A DNA stretch of 64,000 nt. Origin: Cytobacillus oceanisediminis 2691 (GTDB taxonomy: Bacteria; Bacillota; Bacilli; Bacillales; Cytobacillaceae). The stretch lies in contig NZ_CP015506.1 of the NCBI RefSeq assembly GCF_000294775.2, positions 4,191,501 to 4,255,500 on the forward strand. Reading direction: 5' to 3'. Both the position numbers and the translations under genes were made by a program. Each line of letters starts with the position of its first letter. Position 1 is the first letter of the stretch. This document shows positions 1 to 11,106 of the stretch, piece after piece. The notes beneath the pieces were generated by a model. That model saw nothing but the letters and a program-made list of their open reading frames with translations. It did not search any database and was not told the DNA's origin.

Positions 1-728
1 ATGGACAATAGAATTGGTATAACGACAGGATGGGTAATAAAACGGGCCACCTTTTCTGCAAAGCTTTCATCAATTGTCTGTATATCAGCTCCCTCAAAGC
101 CGAGCACTTTCAGTAATTCCGCCCTTGAATCTACTGTGCCTTCCGAATACCCTACCTCTTTAGCCTGTTCCGCTGTAAGAGTAAGAAGCTTCCCTTTCGG
201 CGCCCCCAAATCTGGCAGATCAACCGACTCATCTGCCATAGCAAGGGCATAAACAGGATCTCTGTCCGTTTGTGCGGCAGCACTCTGCATAGCCGCAAAC
301 CAGTATGATTCAGCTTTTTTGCCAGCCGTATTTCCCTGCTGATCAATAATTGCTGCAGAACCCATTGTTGAACCCGGGACCATGTATATTTCATCCGTAT
401 TCAAAGCTATATAGGCACCTGCAGATAAGGCCTGCTTATTGACAAAAGATATTGTTTTTATATTTGTCGAGGTTAACAGCCTTCCGATTTGCCCGGCTGC
501 ATCCACTGCGCCTCCGGGTGTATTTATTTCAAATATAATGGCTGAGGCATTTTCTTCTTCAGCTGTTTGGACCGCTCTGTTTAAAAATGCATAAAGCCCT
601 TTTTCCACAGTTTCTTCAATAGGAACAATCAGTACTTTTTCATTATCGGCTTTTCCTTGAAAAGGGCTTCCTAAAAGCAGCAGAGCAAAAAACAATGAAA
701 AGGCGGTTATTGCTCTTCTGGCAATCAA
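1..728 (-). CDS. yqeZ: NfeD1b-type membrane serine protease (YqeZ-like), 3' end cut by window edge
   Basis: The visible 242 codons encode a signal/transmembrane segment (about residues 5-25) and then a ClpP-like serine protease domain of the NfeD1b family. The segment INTPGGAVDAAG (about 68-79) and the nucleophile-type motif ALSAGAYIAL (Ser about 102) are readable. The start is TTG, 8 bases after a GGGGGGA ribosome-binding site; no ATG fits. In B. subtilis, yqeZ heads an operon with a flotillin gene (yqfA/floA) and helps membrane-stress resistance under sigma W. A matching sigma-W promoter lies just upstream here. The C-terminal membrane part and any floA partner lie outside the window. The family call is firm and the symbol follows synteny. 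Confidence 0.88.
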   Translation of the reverse strand, partial: MIARRAITAFSLFFALLLLGSPFQGKADNEKVLIVPIEETVEKGLYAFLNRAVQTAEEENASAIIFEINTPGGAVDAAGQIGRLLTSTNIKTISFVNKQALSAGAYIALNTDEIYMVPGSTMGSAAIIDQQGNTAGKKAESYWFAAMQSAAAQTDRDPVYALAMADESVDLPDLGAPKGKLLTLTAEQAKEVGYSEGTVDSRAELLKVLGFEGADIQTIDESFAEKVARFITHPVVIPILLS

Positions 729-770
729 ATCTTTCCCCCCTTTAACCGCAAAATTGATTCTATATGTATT

Positions 771-796
771 TACGATTCAATTATTAAAAAGTTTCA
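771..796 (-). promoter_or_regulatory. Sigma-W-type promoter of the nfeD1b gene
   Basis: Read on the minus strand, TGAAAC (791-796), a 16-base spacer and CGTA (771-774) match the ECF sigma-W consensus exactly. They lie about 43 bases before the TTG start of the NfeD gene. The B. subtilis yqeZ-yqfA operon is a known sigma-W target. Confidence 0.8.
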
Positions 797-933
797 TTTT
801 TTATTTTTCCCTTTGATTAGTATTTACAAAGCGGCTGTATTATTAGTATAACCTAGAAATGAATGTAAATCATGCCAGCAGTATTTAGTCACATAGCCCT
901 AAGGATATGCATAAAATAAGTCAGCGCAAAATA

Positions 934-968
934 AAAAAGACCGTCAGCCAATGGCTTTCGGTCTTTTA
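934..968 (-). terminator. Terminator of rpsU-yqeY
   Basis: An imperfect stem-loop (GACCG / CGGTC outer stem with an inner AGCCA / TGGCT stem) is followed on the minus strand by a T-run. It lies 10 bases after the yqeY stop. Confidence 0.8.
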
Positions 969-978
969 TTGCATAGTT

Positions 979-1422
979 TTATGAAAGGTGTTGTTGTACA
1001 AGTTTATTTACAAGTGAACCATCTGCTTTGCCTTTTACTTTAGGCATAATAGCAGCCATCACTTTTCCCATATCAGCTTTTGATGAAGCACCAGTTTCAG
1101 CAACCGTTTCTGCAACAATTTTTGAAACTTCATCTTCAGAGAGCTGTTTTGGCATATATAATTCGACATACTGAAGTTCAGTACGAATTTTTTCAACAAG
1201 ATCTTCACGACCTGCTTTTTCAAATTCATGGAGGGAATCCTTGCGTTGTTTAACTTCGCGAGAAAGGACAGTCAGCTCCTGTTCTTCGTTAAGATCTTTA
1301 CCAAGCTTGATTGCTTCGTTTTGAAGCGAAGCTTTAATCATACGAATGACAGTAAGCTTTTCTTTTTCTTTATTCCTCATCGCTTGTTTCATATCTTCAT
1401 TTAAACGCTCGAGAAGACTCAT
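979..1422 (-). CDS. yqeY: GatB/YqeY domain-containing protein
   Basis: This 147-residue soluble protein matches the YqeY family, which resembles the tail domain of the aspartyl/glutamyl-tRNA amidotransferase subunit GatB. Its cellular role is not settled, although a tRNA-related function is often inferred. The family segment [17 protein letters not shown] near the C-terminus is clear. The start at MSLLERL is preferred over the ATG three codons earlier, because it matches the usual N-terminus and sits a normal distance from AGAGGGTG. It lies 15 bases after rpsU, is clearly in the same transcript, and ends at the terminator at 934-968. Confidence 0.93.
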   Translation of the reverse strand: MSLLERLNEDMKQAMRNKEKEKLTVIRMIKASLQNEAIKLGKDLNEEQELTVLSREVKQRKDSLHEFEKAGREDLVEKIRTELQYVELYMPKQLSEDEVSKIVAETVAETGASSKADMGKVMAAIMPKVKGKADGSLVNKLVQQHLS

Positions 1423-1437
1423 TACATACACCCTCTC

Positions 1438-1611
1438 TTACCACTTACGCTTTCTAGCAGCCTCAGACTTTTTCTTACGTTTAATACTAGGTTTTTCGTA
1501 GAATTCGCGCTTTCTTGCTTCCTGCAAAGTACCAGTTTTTGATACTGAACGTTTGAAGCGACGAAGAGCATCTTCAAGCGATTCGTTTTTACGAACGACG
1601 GTTTTAGACAT
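1438..1611 (-). CDS. rpsU: 30S ribosomal protein S21
   Basis: The 57-residue product is a typical bS21: [19 protein letters not shown] at the N-terminus and a basic [13 protein letters not shown] tail. S21 binds late in 30S assembly near the anti-Shine-Dalgarno region of 16S rRNA. The start is fixed by a GGAGGGAGGG ribosome-binding site 6-8 bases upstream; the longer open frame upstream runs through this site and is not real. A consensus sigma-A promoter lies 68 bases upstream, with a small hairpin (ACATGG/CCATGT, 1653-1670) in the leader. Confidence 0.97.
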   Translation of the reverse strand: MSKTVVRKNESLEDALRRFKRSVSKTGTLQEARKREFYEKPSIKRKKKSEAARKRKW

Positions 1612-1678
1612 TCTCTTTCCCTCCCTCCGAGCACAACACACTTACATCAACAACATGGTTTATTCCATGTACCTTGCA

Positions 1679-1707
1679 ATTATAATATAACAGCTTATCA
1701 AGGTCAA
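1679..1707 (-). promoter_or_regulatory. Sigma-A promoter of rpsU-yqeY
   Basis: On the minus strand, TTGACC (1702-1707), a 17-base spacer and TATAAT (1679-1684) make a near-perfect housekeeping promoter, as expected for a ribosomal protein gene. Confidence 0.8.
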
Positions 1708-1847
1708 CAGTAATTAGCCTGCTATGAGATGAGTTTTTATTTGATTGTGATTGTTTAATACCCCGTTCATCACAAACGAAACAAATTTTCGCACTTAAGC
1801 ATGTCCCAGCATACTGTCCCATAGTATTAATTGTAGGGGGTGAATGC

Positions 1848-2768
1848 TTGGTCCAGCTGTTATTATTTTTTCTGCTAATCGGGTTATTTATTTATGGTAT
1901 GACACTTTTAAGGTCAGGTCTATTTAATTTATCTGCCGATTCATTAAAAAAATGGCTGGCAGTGATGACAAATTCACCCTGGAAAGGCCTTGTTATTGGC
2001 ACAATCGTCACAGCTGTCCTGCAGAGCAGCTCAGCGGTAATGATCATTACAATTGGAATGGTAGCTGCACGGATGCTTACTTTTCCCCAGACAATCGGCA
2101 TCATTTTAGGAACCAACATCGGGACAACATTTACGACAGAATTAATCACTTTTAATATAGAATCTTATATTATTCCGCTTGCTGCTGCCGGAAGCATCCT
2201 GGCTGTATTGAAGAAAAACAGCATGCGAAGCACCGGTCTGGCATTGCTGGGTTTATCAGCGGTTTTTGCCGCAATGCGCGGGTTTGAATATCTTGCCAGT
2301 TCAGTTAAAAATAATGATATGGTCAATCATTGGCTGCTTACCTTGGATGGGAATTATATGTTCGCAGTAGCGGCTGGGATTGTCCTTACTGCGATTATCC
2401 AATCAAGCACCGCAACAACTGGCATTATAATGGGGTTTTTAACTGCAGGAGCAATGGATTTGGATACCGGCATTGCCATAATGCTTGGATCTAATATCGG
2501 AACATGCGTAGACGCTTATTTGGCATCCATTGGTTCTGGAAAAGAAGCAAAGCTGACTGCCTTTGCCCATATCTGGCTCAACTGCCTAGGTGTCGCAGCC
2601 TTTTATCCTTTTATTCATGCCCTTGCTGTTTTTGGACAAAGTGCAGCAGGTTCTCCGGATGTGCAGCTTGCACACATCAGTGTTTTATTTAATGTAATAT
2701 CTTCACTGCTTGTTCTTCCAGTTGCAAATCAGTTTGGAAGGTTTGTCATCAGGCTTCATGACCGATAG
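1848..2768 (+). CDS. yqeW: Na+/phosphate cotransporter family membrane protein
   Basis: The 306-residue protein is almost entirely hydrophobic and carries the duplicated Na/Pi-cotransporter repeat. The two signature loops are QSSSAVMI (about residue 60) and QSSTATTG (about 185), each followed by a glycine-rich GTNIGTT or GSNIGTC element. It probably imports phosphate with sodium across the cell membrane. The start is TTG after AGGGGGTG; an ATG five bases earlier is out of frame. It lacks the PhoU-like C-terminal domain of longer family members, as does B. subtilis YqeW. It is divergent from rpsU and ends at a strong terminator. Confidence 0.9.
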   Translation: MVQLLLFFLLIGLFIYGMTLLRSGLFNLSADSLKKWLAVMTNSPWKGLVIGTIVTAVLQSSSAVMIITIGMVAARMLTFPQTIGIILGTNIGTTFTTELITFNIESYIIPLAAAGSILAVLKKNSMRSTGLALLGLSAVFAAMRGFEYLASSVKNNDMVNHWLLTLDGNYMFAVAAGIVLTAIIQSSTATTGIIMGFLTAGAMDLDTGIAIMLGSNIGTCVDAYLASIGSGKEAKLTAFAHIWLNCLGVAAFYPFIHALAVFGQSAAGSPDVQLAHISVLFNVISSLLVLPVANQFGRFVIRLHDR

Positions 2769-2774
2769 AACAAT

Positions 2775-2806
2775 AAAAAAATGCCGGTAAATCCCGGCAT
2801 TTTTTT
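2775..2806. terminator. Bidirectional terminator between yqeW and deoC
   Basis: A 7-bp stem (ATGCCGG / CCGGCAT, loop about 6) is flanked by A7 and T8, so it can end transcripts from yqeW (+) and from deoC (-). Confidence 0.8.
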
Positions 2807-2828
2807 CAACAAATATAATATTTTAAAT

Positions 2829-2898
2829 TTCGACAACTGTCTACAGGTGCCATCGGCTCACAGGTCTAAGCCGATAAACGGGCACCTTCCGCTTTTCT
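2829..2898 (-). repeat. REP-like palindromic element, family C copy 1
   Basis: On the minus strand the element runs from AGAAAAGCGGAAGGTGCC to GACAGTTGTCGAA. It folds into a stem GGTGCC...ATCGGCT / AGCCGAT GGCACC around the loop core AGACCTGTGAG. The same ends recur at 39244-39281 and the same core at 47656-47702. It sits between two convergent genes. Confidence 0.6.
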
Positions 2899-3569
2899 TA
2901 GTAATCCGAATCGCTTGTTAAACCGTTGACAATAGCAGCCCCAGAGCTTGCCCCAATTCTCGTTGCACCTGCATCAATCATTTTCTGTGCATCTTCAGCG
3001 CTTCTGACACCGCCTGAAGCTTTAACACCGATTTCCGGGCCGACAGTTTTTCTCATCAGGGCGATATCTTCTGCAGTTGCTCCGCCTGTTGAAAATCCTG
3101 TAGATGTTTTAACAAAGTCAGCCCCTGCTTTTACAGAAAGTTCACATGCACGAACTTTTTCTTCTTCAGTAAGAAGACAGGTTTCGATAATAACCTTTGT
3201 TAGTGCCTTTCCTTTGGCAGCATCAACAACCGCACGGATATCTCTCTCCACTAGCTCAATGTCTCCGCCTTTTAAAGCGCCAATATTAATGACCATATCT
3301 ACTTCTGTTGCACCGTTTTCGATGGCATTCTTTGTTTCATATGCTTTTGTTTCAGGTGTGGAAGCTCCCAGCGGGAAGCCGATTACCGTGCAGACTTTCA
3401 CTTCAGTCCCGTTAAGCAAGTCGCTTGAAAGTTTGACCCATGCCGGGTTTACACAAACTGACGCGAAATTGTATTCTTTAGCCTCGGCACAGATTTTCTC
3501 AATTTGGTCTTTTGTTGCATCGGCTTTAAGTAATGTATGATCGATCATTTTTGCTACGTTATTTGTCAT
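2898..3569 (-). CDS. deoC: Deoxyribose-phosphate aldolase
   Basis: This 223-residue class I aldolase splits 2-deoxyribose-5-phosphate into glyceraldehyde-3-phosphate and acetaldehyde, the last step of deoxynucleoside breakdown. The Schiff-base lysine is visible as K154 in [10 protein letters not shown]91 (EVDMVINIG) and K183 (GVKASGG) are the other catalytic residues. Length and start are normal, with AAGGAG 8 bases before ATG. Here it is a single gene next to mtaB. In B. subtilis deoC lies in the dra-nupC-pdp operon, which is not seen here. Confidence 0.97.
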   Translation of the reverse strand: MTNNVAKMIDHTLLKADATKDQIEKICAEAKEYNFASVCVNPAWVKLSSDLLNGTEVKVCTVIGFPLGASTPETKAYETKNAIENGATEVDMVINIGALKGGDIELVERDIRAVVDAAKGKALTKVIIETCLLTEEEKVRACELSVKAGADFVKTSTGFSTGGATAEDIALMRKTVGPEIGVKASGGVRSAEDAQKMIDAGATRIGASSGAAIVNGLTSDSDY

Positions 3570-3960
3570 TGTAACTACTCCTTTTAAAAAACAGTTAGTT
3601 GTACGTACCTCTTACATAATATCACTTAGATAATAAAATATCGAGCACTATTTATGTTTTTTGTAATCGTTTTCGAAAGTAGTTTTTCCCAAAAGATATT
3701 AATAAATTAATCAAAATCACTTTTCTCGTAGATTGATGTTTTTGATTAGGAATTCATCCCCTTTGATTTCAGCACGGGGCACCTGCTTTCCGCAGGGAGC
3801 AACGGGAGCCTCCTCCCGCAGGACATTGATTAAGCTTCCTGGAATGAGCACCGCACGAACTAAATGCTTCAGCATTTTCGAGGATCAAGTGCCCTCCATT
3901 CCAATCAACTCAGTAACTTAGTTATTTTAAGAGCAATAAACTAAACAATAACAGCTTAAT
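3570..3960. other. Intergenic gap mtaB-deoC with a family A repeat
   Basis: No gene is supported in this 391-base gap. It holds the deoC leader and, from about 3762, a dispersed repeat copy. The open frame on the plus strand at 3733-3921 is made of repeat sequence and has no ribosome-binding site. Confidence 0.7.
3762..3917 (+). repeat. Dispersed intergenic repeat, family A copy 1
   Basis: It shares with 13460-13650 the blocks CCCGCAGGA, AATAAGCTTCCT-GAAT, AGCACCGCACGAA, CAGCATTTTCGAG and the terminal CCAATCAACT. It contains self-complementary segments such as CTTTCCGCAGGGAG against CTCCCGCAGGA. A shorter relative is at 41281-41371. It looks like a common Bacillus non-coding repeat. Confidence 0.7.
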
Positions 3961-3989
3961 AAAAAAAGGAATTACCCTTAGGTAATTCC
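3961..3989 (-). terminator. Terminator after mtaB
   Basis: A 9-bp stem GGAATTACC / GGTAATTCC with a 4-base loop is followed by T7 on the minus strand, directly after the mtaB stop. It marks the end of the hrcA-to-mtaB operon. Confidence 0.9.
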
Positions 3990-3990
3990 A

Positions 3991-5343
3991 CTAAACTGCA
4001 GCCTCTTCTGTTTCATTCAATTCATCAAGGGCTCTAACAAATTGACCTTCATTGTAAGGGTAGCCAGCTTTTGTAATCTTAACTTTTACAATCTGGCCGA
4101 CCATTTCTTCTGCCGCCGGGAAGACGACTTTCAAGTAATTGTCAGTGTAGCCGACAAATAAACTGCTGTCACTGCTTTCCTTAAAGCTTTCCTCCGGAAT
4201 CACTTCAAGAACTTCGCCTTCATACTGAGATGCGTATTCTTTTGCAAGCTGATCTGATAATGCAATCAGGCGATGGACACGCTCATTTTTAATTTCTTCA
4301 TCAATCTGGTCGTCCATTCTCGCTGCAGGTGTTCCTGTACGCTTTGAATAAGGAAATACATGAAGCTCGGAAAATTTATGTTCTTTAATAAAGTTGTAGG
4401 TTTCCATAAATTCTTCTTCTGTTTCTCCCGGGAAGCCAACGATAACATCTGATGTAACAGCCAAACCTGGGAGAGCTTCCTTCAAGCGCTCAAGACGCTC
4501 AGCAAAGAACTCCATGGTATACTTGCGGCGCATTCTCTTAAGGACAGTATTTGAGCCAGACTGAAGAGGAATGTGCAAGTGTCTTACAACAACCTTGGAC
4601 TGATCCATAACTTCAATAACTTCATCGGTAATCTGGCTGGCTTCAATTGAAGAAATTCTTAAACGTTTAAGACCTTTTACCTGAGCCTCCAGATCCCTAA
4701 GAAGCATAGCCAGATTATAATCTTTCATGTCTTCGCCATACCCGCCTGTATGGATTCCAGTCAGAACAATTTCTTTATAGCCGGCATCAACCAGCTGCTG
4801 CGCCTGCCGGATTACTTCTTTTGGATCCCTGGATCTCATTAAACCGCGCGCCCAGGGGATAATGCAGAAAGTACAGAAATTATTGCAGCCTTCCTGAATT
4901 TTAAGGGAAGCACGTGTCCGATCGGTAAATGCCGGAACATCAAGCTCTTCGTAGACACGATTCTTCATGATGTTTCCAACACCATTAATCGGCTGCCGTT
5001 CTTGTTTATACTGCTCGATATATTCAAGCATCTTTACTCGATCCTGGGTGCCAACAACGATATCCACACCAGGAATCGCCATAATTTCAGCCGGTGAGGT
5101 TTGTGCATAACAGCCCGTTACACAGATAACCGCATCAGGGTTTTTCCTGATTGCCCTTCTGATTACCTGGCGGCTTTTCTTATCACCAGTATTTGTAACC
5201 GTACATGTATTAATTACATATACATCTGAAACGGATTCAAAGTCTGTCCGTTCATAGCCAGCTTCTTTGAAAAGCTGCCAAATGGCTTCTGTTTCGTAAT
5301 GATTGACTTTGCAGCCAAGTGTATGAAATGCAACTGCAGGCAT
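3991..5343 (-). CDS. mtaB: tRNA N6-threonylcarbamoyladenosine(37) methylthiotransferase MtaB
   Basis: This 450-residue radical-SAM enzyme adds a methylthio group to t6A37 of ANN-decoding tRNAs. Three parts are visible: an N-terminal MTTase domain with cluster cysteines C11, C47 and C78; a radical-SAM core with EGCNNFCTFC (C153, C157, C160); and a C-terminal TRAM domain from about residue 370. Length and domain order are those of B. subtilis MtaB (YqeV). It is the last gene of the heat-shock operon, 6 bases after rsmE, as in B. subtilis, and is followed by a strong terminator. Confidence 0.96.
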   Translation of the reverse strand: MPAVAFHTLGCKVNHYETEAIWQLFKEAGYERTDFESVSDVYVINTCTVTNTGDKKSRQVIRRAIRKNPDAVICVTGCYAQTSPAEIMAIPGVDIVVGTQDRVKMLEYIEQYKQERQPINGVGNIMKNRVYEELDVPAFTDRTRASLKIQEGCNNFCTFCIIPWARGLMRSRDPKEVIRQAQQLVDAGYKEIVLTGIHTGGYGEDMKDYNLAMLLRDLEAQVKGLKRLRISSIEASQITDEVIEVMDQSKVVVRHLHIPLQSGSNTVLKRMRRKYTMEFFAERLERLKEALPGLAVTSDVIVGFPGETEEEFMETYNFIKEHKFSELHVFPYSKRTGTPAARMDDQIDEEIKNERVHRLIALSDQLAKEYASQYEGEVLEVIPEESFKESSDSSLFVGYTDNYLKVVFPAAEEMVGQIVKVKITKAGYPYNEGQFVRALDELNETEEAAV

Positions 5344-5349
5344 CTAATT

Positions 5350-6099
5350 TCACCCCATTAATTCAAAATGATAGGAAACAGCTGACAGCAAATAGAGAGG
5401 TGCTGTCTCTGTTCTTAAAATACGTGGCCCCAATCCGCAGGCAACAAAGCCTGCTTCCTGCAGCAATGAAACTTCATTGTCAGAAAGACCGCCTTCAGGC
5501 CCGAATACAACAATAAGCGATTGTCCTTTATTCATAGAGGTAAGTGTTTTATAGAGCACAGAGTCCTCTCCCTGCTTCGCTTCTTCCTCAAAGGCAATCA
5601 ATTTATATGAATAATCTCCAGATAATTTCAGCAATGACTTCAAATCAAGAGGTGCAAACACTTCAGGCACCATGGTCCTGTGTGACTGTTCAGCAGCTTC
5701 TTTAGCAATCTTCTGCCATCTTTCTGCTTTTTTCACAGATTTCTTCGCATCCCATTTTACTACTGAACGGGCTGAAGTAAAAGGGATAAAACGGTGTGCT
5801 CCCAGCTCAGTGCCTTTTTGAATGATCCACTCAAGCTTATCCCCTTTAGGCAGTCCGCTCACAATCGTAATATTGGCAGGCAGCTCAGAAGACCCTTCAA
5901 TCCATTGTACAACTTCTGCAGCCACATGTTCATCGGTAATTTCTGCAATTGCGCAAAGTGCACTATTTTGGGATTGATCAACACAGATAATCTGATCGCC
6001 TTCTTTCATGCGCATTACTTTTACAATATGATGGCGGTCTTCCCCTTTAATTAGAAAGACATTTTCTTTTACAGCACTCTCTGTGAAATACCGCTGCAC
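5350..6099 (-). CDS. rsmE: 16S rRNA (uracil(1498)-N3)-methyltransferase
   Basis: The 249-residue SPOUT-fold enzyme methylates U1498 of 16S rRNA in the assembled 30S subunit. The knot motifs VFGPEGGLSDNEV and LGPRILRTETAP near the C-terminus bind S-adenosylmethionine; the N-terminal part is the PUA-like RNA-binding domain. A GTG start at 6099 (MQRYF) is preferred over the GTG three codons upstream, because it gives the family's usual N-terminus and a 6-base gap to GAGGGTG. It lies between prmA and mtaB in the dnaK operon. Confidence 0.95.
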   Translation of the reverse strand: MQRYFTESAVKENVFLIKGEDRHHIVKVMRMKEGDQIICVDQSQNSALCAIAEITDEHVAAEVVQWIEGSSELPANITIVSGLPKGDKLEWIIQKGTELGAHRFIPFTSARSVVKWDAKKSVKKAERWQKIAKEAAEQSHRTMVPEVFAPLDLKSLLKLSGDYSYKLIAFEEEAKQGEDSVLYKTLTSMNKGQSLIVVFGPEGGLSDNEVSLLQEAGFVACGLGPRILRTETAPLYLLSAVSYHFELMG

Positions 6100-6141
6100 A
6101 ATCTGCACCCTCTTTCTTGCCTGTCCAGAATTCTTTCAACT

Positions 6142-6177
6142 GTAAAAGGGGGGTAAGTTCATTACCCCCTTTTTTAC
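6142..6177 (-). terminator. Strong hairpin between prmA and rsmE
   Basis: The arms GTAAAAGGGGGGTAA and TTACCCCCTTTTTTAC pair almost completely around a short loop. The minus-strand T-run is only four bases, so this may be a leaky terminator or an mRNA-stabilising hairpin that lowers expression of rsmE-mtaB. Confidence 0.5.
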
Positions 6178-6178
6178 A

Positions 6179-7120
6179 TTATTGCTTTCTCCTTGCCACA
6201 ATAGCAACCCAATCTTCCATTTGAATGGTTTCTTCAACTTCAAATCCCGCTGCGGAAATAGCATCTCTTACTTCCTGTTTCTTCTGCTGGATAATGCCTG
6301 AAGCGATAAAGTGCCCGCCTTCCTTTACGACAGATGCAACATCATCAGTAAATCTGAGAATCACTTCTGCCAGGATGTTGGCAACGACCACATCAGCTCC
6401 CTGACTGACACCATCGAGCAGGTTTCCTTGTGAAACCTCAACTATATCCTGCACTTTATTCAGCTTAATATTTAATTTAGCTGAATTTACTGCCACTTCA
6501 TCAAGATCAAGTGCTTTCACCTTCTCAGCACCGAGCATAGCTGCTGCAATGCTTAAAACTCCCGATCCTGTTCCTACATCTACAACTTTATCACCCTGTT
6601 TTACTGTTCTTTCAAGTGCTTGTATACACATCACCGTTGTAGGGTGTGTTCCCGTTCCAAAGGCCATTCCAGGGTCAAGCTCTATGATAAGTTCATCACT
6701 GCTGACAGGTGTGTAATCCTCCCAGGTTGGGACAATTGTAAAACGTTCTGAAATTTTTACAGGATTATAGTATTTTTTCCAGGCAGTAGCCCATTCTTCT
6801 TCATTTACTTCACTGATGCTGACTTTATTTGCCCCAATGTCAATGTTAAATAATATCAGGTTATTGATGGCTTCTTTTATTTCATCGACAGTTTCACCGA
6901 GAAAACTATTTACTGGCAGATACGCTTTTACAATTACGCCTTCTTCAGGATAATCCTGCGGATTGAGCTGGTAGATTTCACCGAATTGGTCCTTTCTTTC
7001 TTTTACAAGTTCTAAAGGATCCTCAATTACAACTCCGCTTGCTCCGGCTTCATGCAAAATATTCGAAATCGGTTCAACAGCTTCATTTGCAGTATGAATA
7101 CTGATTTCTGACCATTTCAC
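6179..7120 (-). CDS. prmA: Ribosomal protein L11 methyltransferase
   Basis: This 313-residue enzyme trimethylates ribosomal protein L11. An N-terminal substrate-recognition domain (about 1-110) is followed by a Rossmann methyltransferase domain with [15 protein letters not shown] as the SAM-binding loop, and VVANILAEV as motif IV. The GTG start gives the family's KWSEISIHT opening and leaves a GGAG site upstream. The open frame extended to 7147 would overlap dnaJ and is less likely. It follows dnaJ by 19 bases and belongs to the same operon. Confidence 0.95.
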   Translation of the reverse strand: MKWSEISIHTANEAVEPISNILHEAGASGVVIEDPLELVKERKDQFGEIYQLNPQDYPEEGVIVKAYLPVNSFLGETVDEIKEAINNLILFNIDIGANKVSISEVNEEEWATAWKKYYNPVKISERFTIVPTWEDYTPVSSDELIIELDPGMAFGTGTHPTTVMCIQALERTVKQGDKVVDVGTGSGVLSIAAAMLGAEKVKALDLDEVAVNSAKLNIKLNKVQDIVEVSQGNLLDGVSQGADVVVANILAEVILRFTDDVASVVKEGGHFIASGIIQQKKQEVRDAISAAGFEVEETIQMEDWVAIVARRKQ

Positions 7121-7139
7121 TACTACCAACTCCATTCCT

Positions 7140-8258
7140 TTATTCACCTTTAAAGGCTCGTTTTACTTTCGAAAAAAAGCTTTCTTCCTGTTCTCCCTGA
7201 GGAACTGTTCCGCTGATTTCAGCAAATTCGCTTAAAAGCTGCTTCTGTTTTTCTGTCAGCTTTGTCGGAGTAATAATACGGACAATAATATGCTGATCCC
7301 CTGTTCCATATCCTCTGACATTAGGGACACCTTTTCCTTTTAGACGGAATTTTGTTCCTGTTTGTGTGCCTGATGGGACTTTCAGCTTTACTTTTCCATG
7401 CAGTGTAGGCACTTCGATCTCATCGCCAAGGGCTGCCTGCACAAACGTAATAGGCATCTCACAATATACATCATCGCCATCACGCTCAAAGAATTCATGT
7501 GAACGAACATGGAATACGACATAAAGATCGCCAGGAGGGCCTCCATTTACACCGGGTTCCCCTTGACCAGCCACTCTAAGCTGCTGGCCATCATCAATGC
7601 CTGCAGGAATTTTCACATGTATCTTCCTGCGTTTTTGTACTTTACCAGTTCCTCGGCAAGTAATGCACTTCTCCTTGATTTCTTTGCCGGTGCCGTTACA
7701 ATAGTGGCAAACCCTTCTATTTACTATCTTGCCAAATGGCGTATTTTGTTCTACATTCAGCTGACCTGATCCATGACAGTGACGGCATGTTTCCGGCTTC
7801 GTTCCTGGCTTTGCGCCTGATCCGCTGCATGTCTCACACGTTTCTTCACGCGGAATTTCAATATCGGTCTCTTTGCCAAATACTGCTTCCTCAAAGGATA
7901 AGGACATGGTGTACTGCAAGTCTGCACCCTGTCTTGGGGCATTTGGATCACGCCGGCGGGAGCCTCCTCCGAAGAAGGTGCTGAAGATGTCTTCGAATCC
8001 GCCAAACCCTTCAAATCCGCCTCCGCCAAAGCCCTGATTAGGGTCCGTATGCCCGAATTGATCATAGTGGGCCTTTTTCTGGTCGTCGCTGAGGACTTCA
8101 TATGCTTCTTTAACTTCCTTGAACTTCTCGTCTGCATCAGGCTCTTTATTAATATCCGGATGATATTTTTTTGAAAGCTTTCGATAAGCCTTCTTAATTT
8201 CATCCTTGGATGCACCTTTGCTGATTCCAAGAACTTCATAGTAATCCCTTTTACTCAT
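7140..8258 (-). CDS. dnaJ: Chaperone protein DnaJ
   Basis: The 372-residue Hsp40 stimulates the DnaK ATPase and delivers unfolded substrates. It has an N-terminal J domain with HPD in YHPDINK, a Gly/Phe-rich linker ([15 protein letters not shown]), four CxxCxGxG zinc motifs ([32 protein letters not shown]) and the C-terminal substrate domain. The start at MSKRDYY is 6 bases after GGGGAGTGG. Unusually, 285 bases with a terminator-like hairpin separate it from dnaK, so it may have its own promoter. Confidence 0.97.
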   Translation of the reverse strand: MSKRDYYEVLGISKGASKDEIKKAYRKLSKKYHPDINKEPDADEKFKEVKEAYEVLSDDQKKAHYDQFGHTDPNQGFGGGGFEGFGGFEDIFSTFFGGGSRRRDPNAPRQGADLQYTMSLSFEEAVFGKETDIEIPREETCETCSGSGAKPGTKPETCRHCHGSGQLNVEQNTPFGKIVNRRVCHYCNGTGKEIKEKCITCRGTGKVQKRRKIHVKIPAGIDDGQQLRVAGQGEPGVNGGPPGDLYVVFHVRSHEFFERDGDDVYCEMPITFVQAALGDEIEVPTLHGKVKLKVPSGTQTGTKFRLKGKGVPNVRGYGTGDQHIIVRIITPTKLTEKQKQLLSEFAEISGTVPQGEQEESFFSKVKRAFKGE

Positions 8259-8293
8259 GATTACCACTCCCCGATTCATTTCACATAAAGGTT

Positions 8294-8323
8294 ATTGTAT
8301 CATTCTCTAATTATATTCCGCAA
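8294..8323 (-). promoter_or_regulatory. Candidate sigma-A promoter of dnaJ
   Basis: On the minus strand, TTGCGG (8318-8323), 18 bases and TACAAT (8294-8299) lie 36 bases before the dnaJ start. The -35 is imperfect. It makes sense with the terminator found between dnaK and dnaJ. Confidence 0.4.
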
Positions 8324-8456
8324 CCGCAATACACACTTCTAATGCAGAGAATTATGCATTGGCATTTGCCGCTTCCCCAAAGAAAGGACCCCGGTCCACT
8401 CATAGGGCAAGGGGCAAAAAACACTTTTATGCATATTTAATGGATTGCTTCAAACA

Positions 8457-8498
8457 GAAATAAAAGCCAAAGCCAAGAAAAACCTGACTTTGACTTTT
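8457..8498 (-). terminator. Terminator-like hairpin between dnaK and dnaJ
   Basis: On the minus strand, AAAAGTCAAAGTCA pairs over 14 bp (two G-U pairs) with TGGCTTTGGCTTTT, with a 9-base loop. The 3' arm runs into TTTTATTT. A second small hairpin (GGTGTG/CACACC) lies between it and the dnaK stop. Confidence 0.6.
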
Positions 8499-8544
8499 GA
8501 TGTGAACCTGTAGCTGGTGTGTAGATCACACCATCATTTATGAT

Positions 8545-11011
<2,467 letters not shown>

Positions 11012-11106
11012 GTTCACCTCCCTTAAAGAATGGGTGTTTCTTCGAAATAAAAACCATAAGGAAAGGAGTGGAAAGGTTTTTCCACCCTTAATCAATATCT
11101 CCACCA

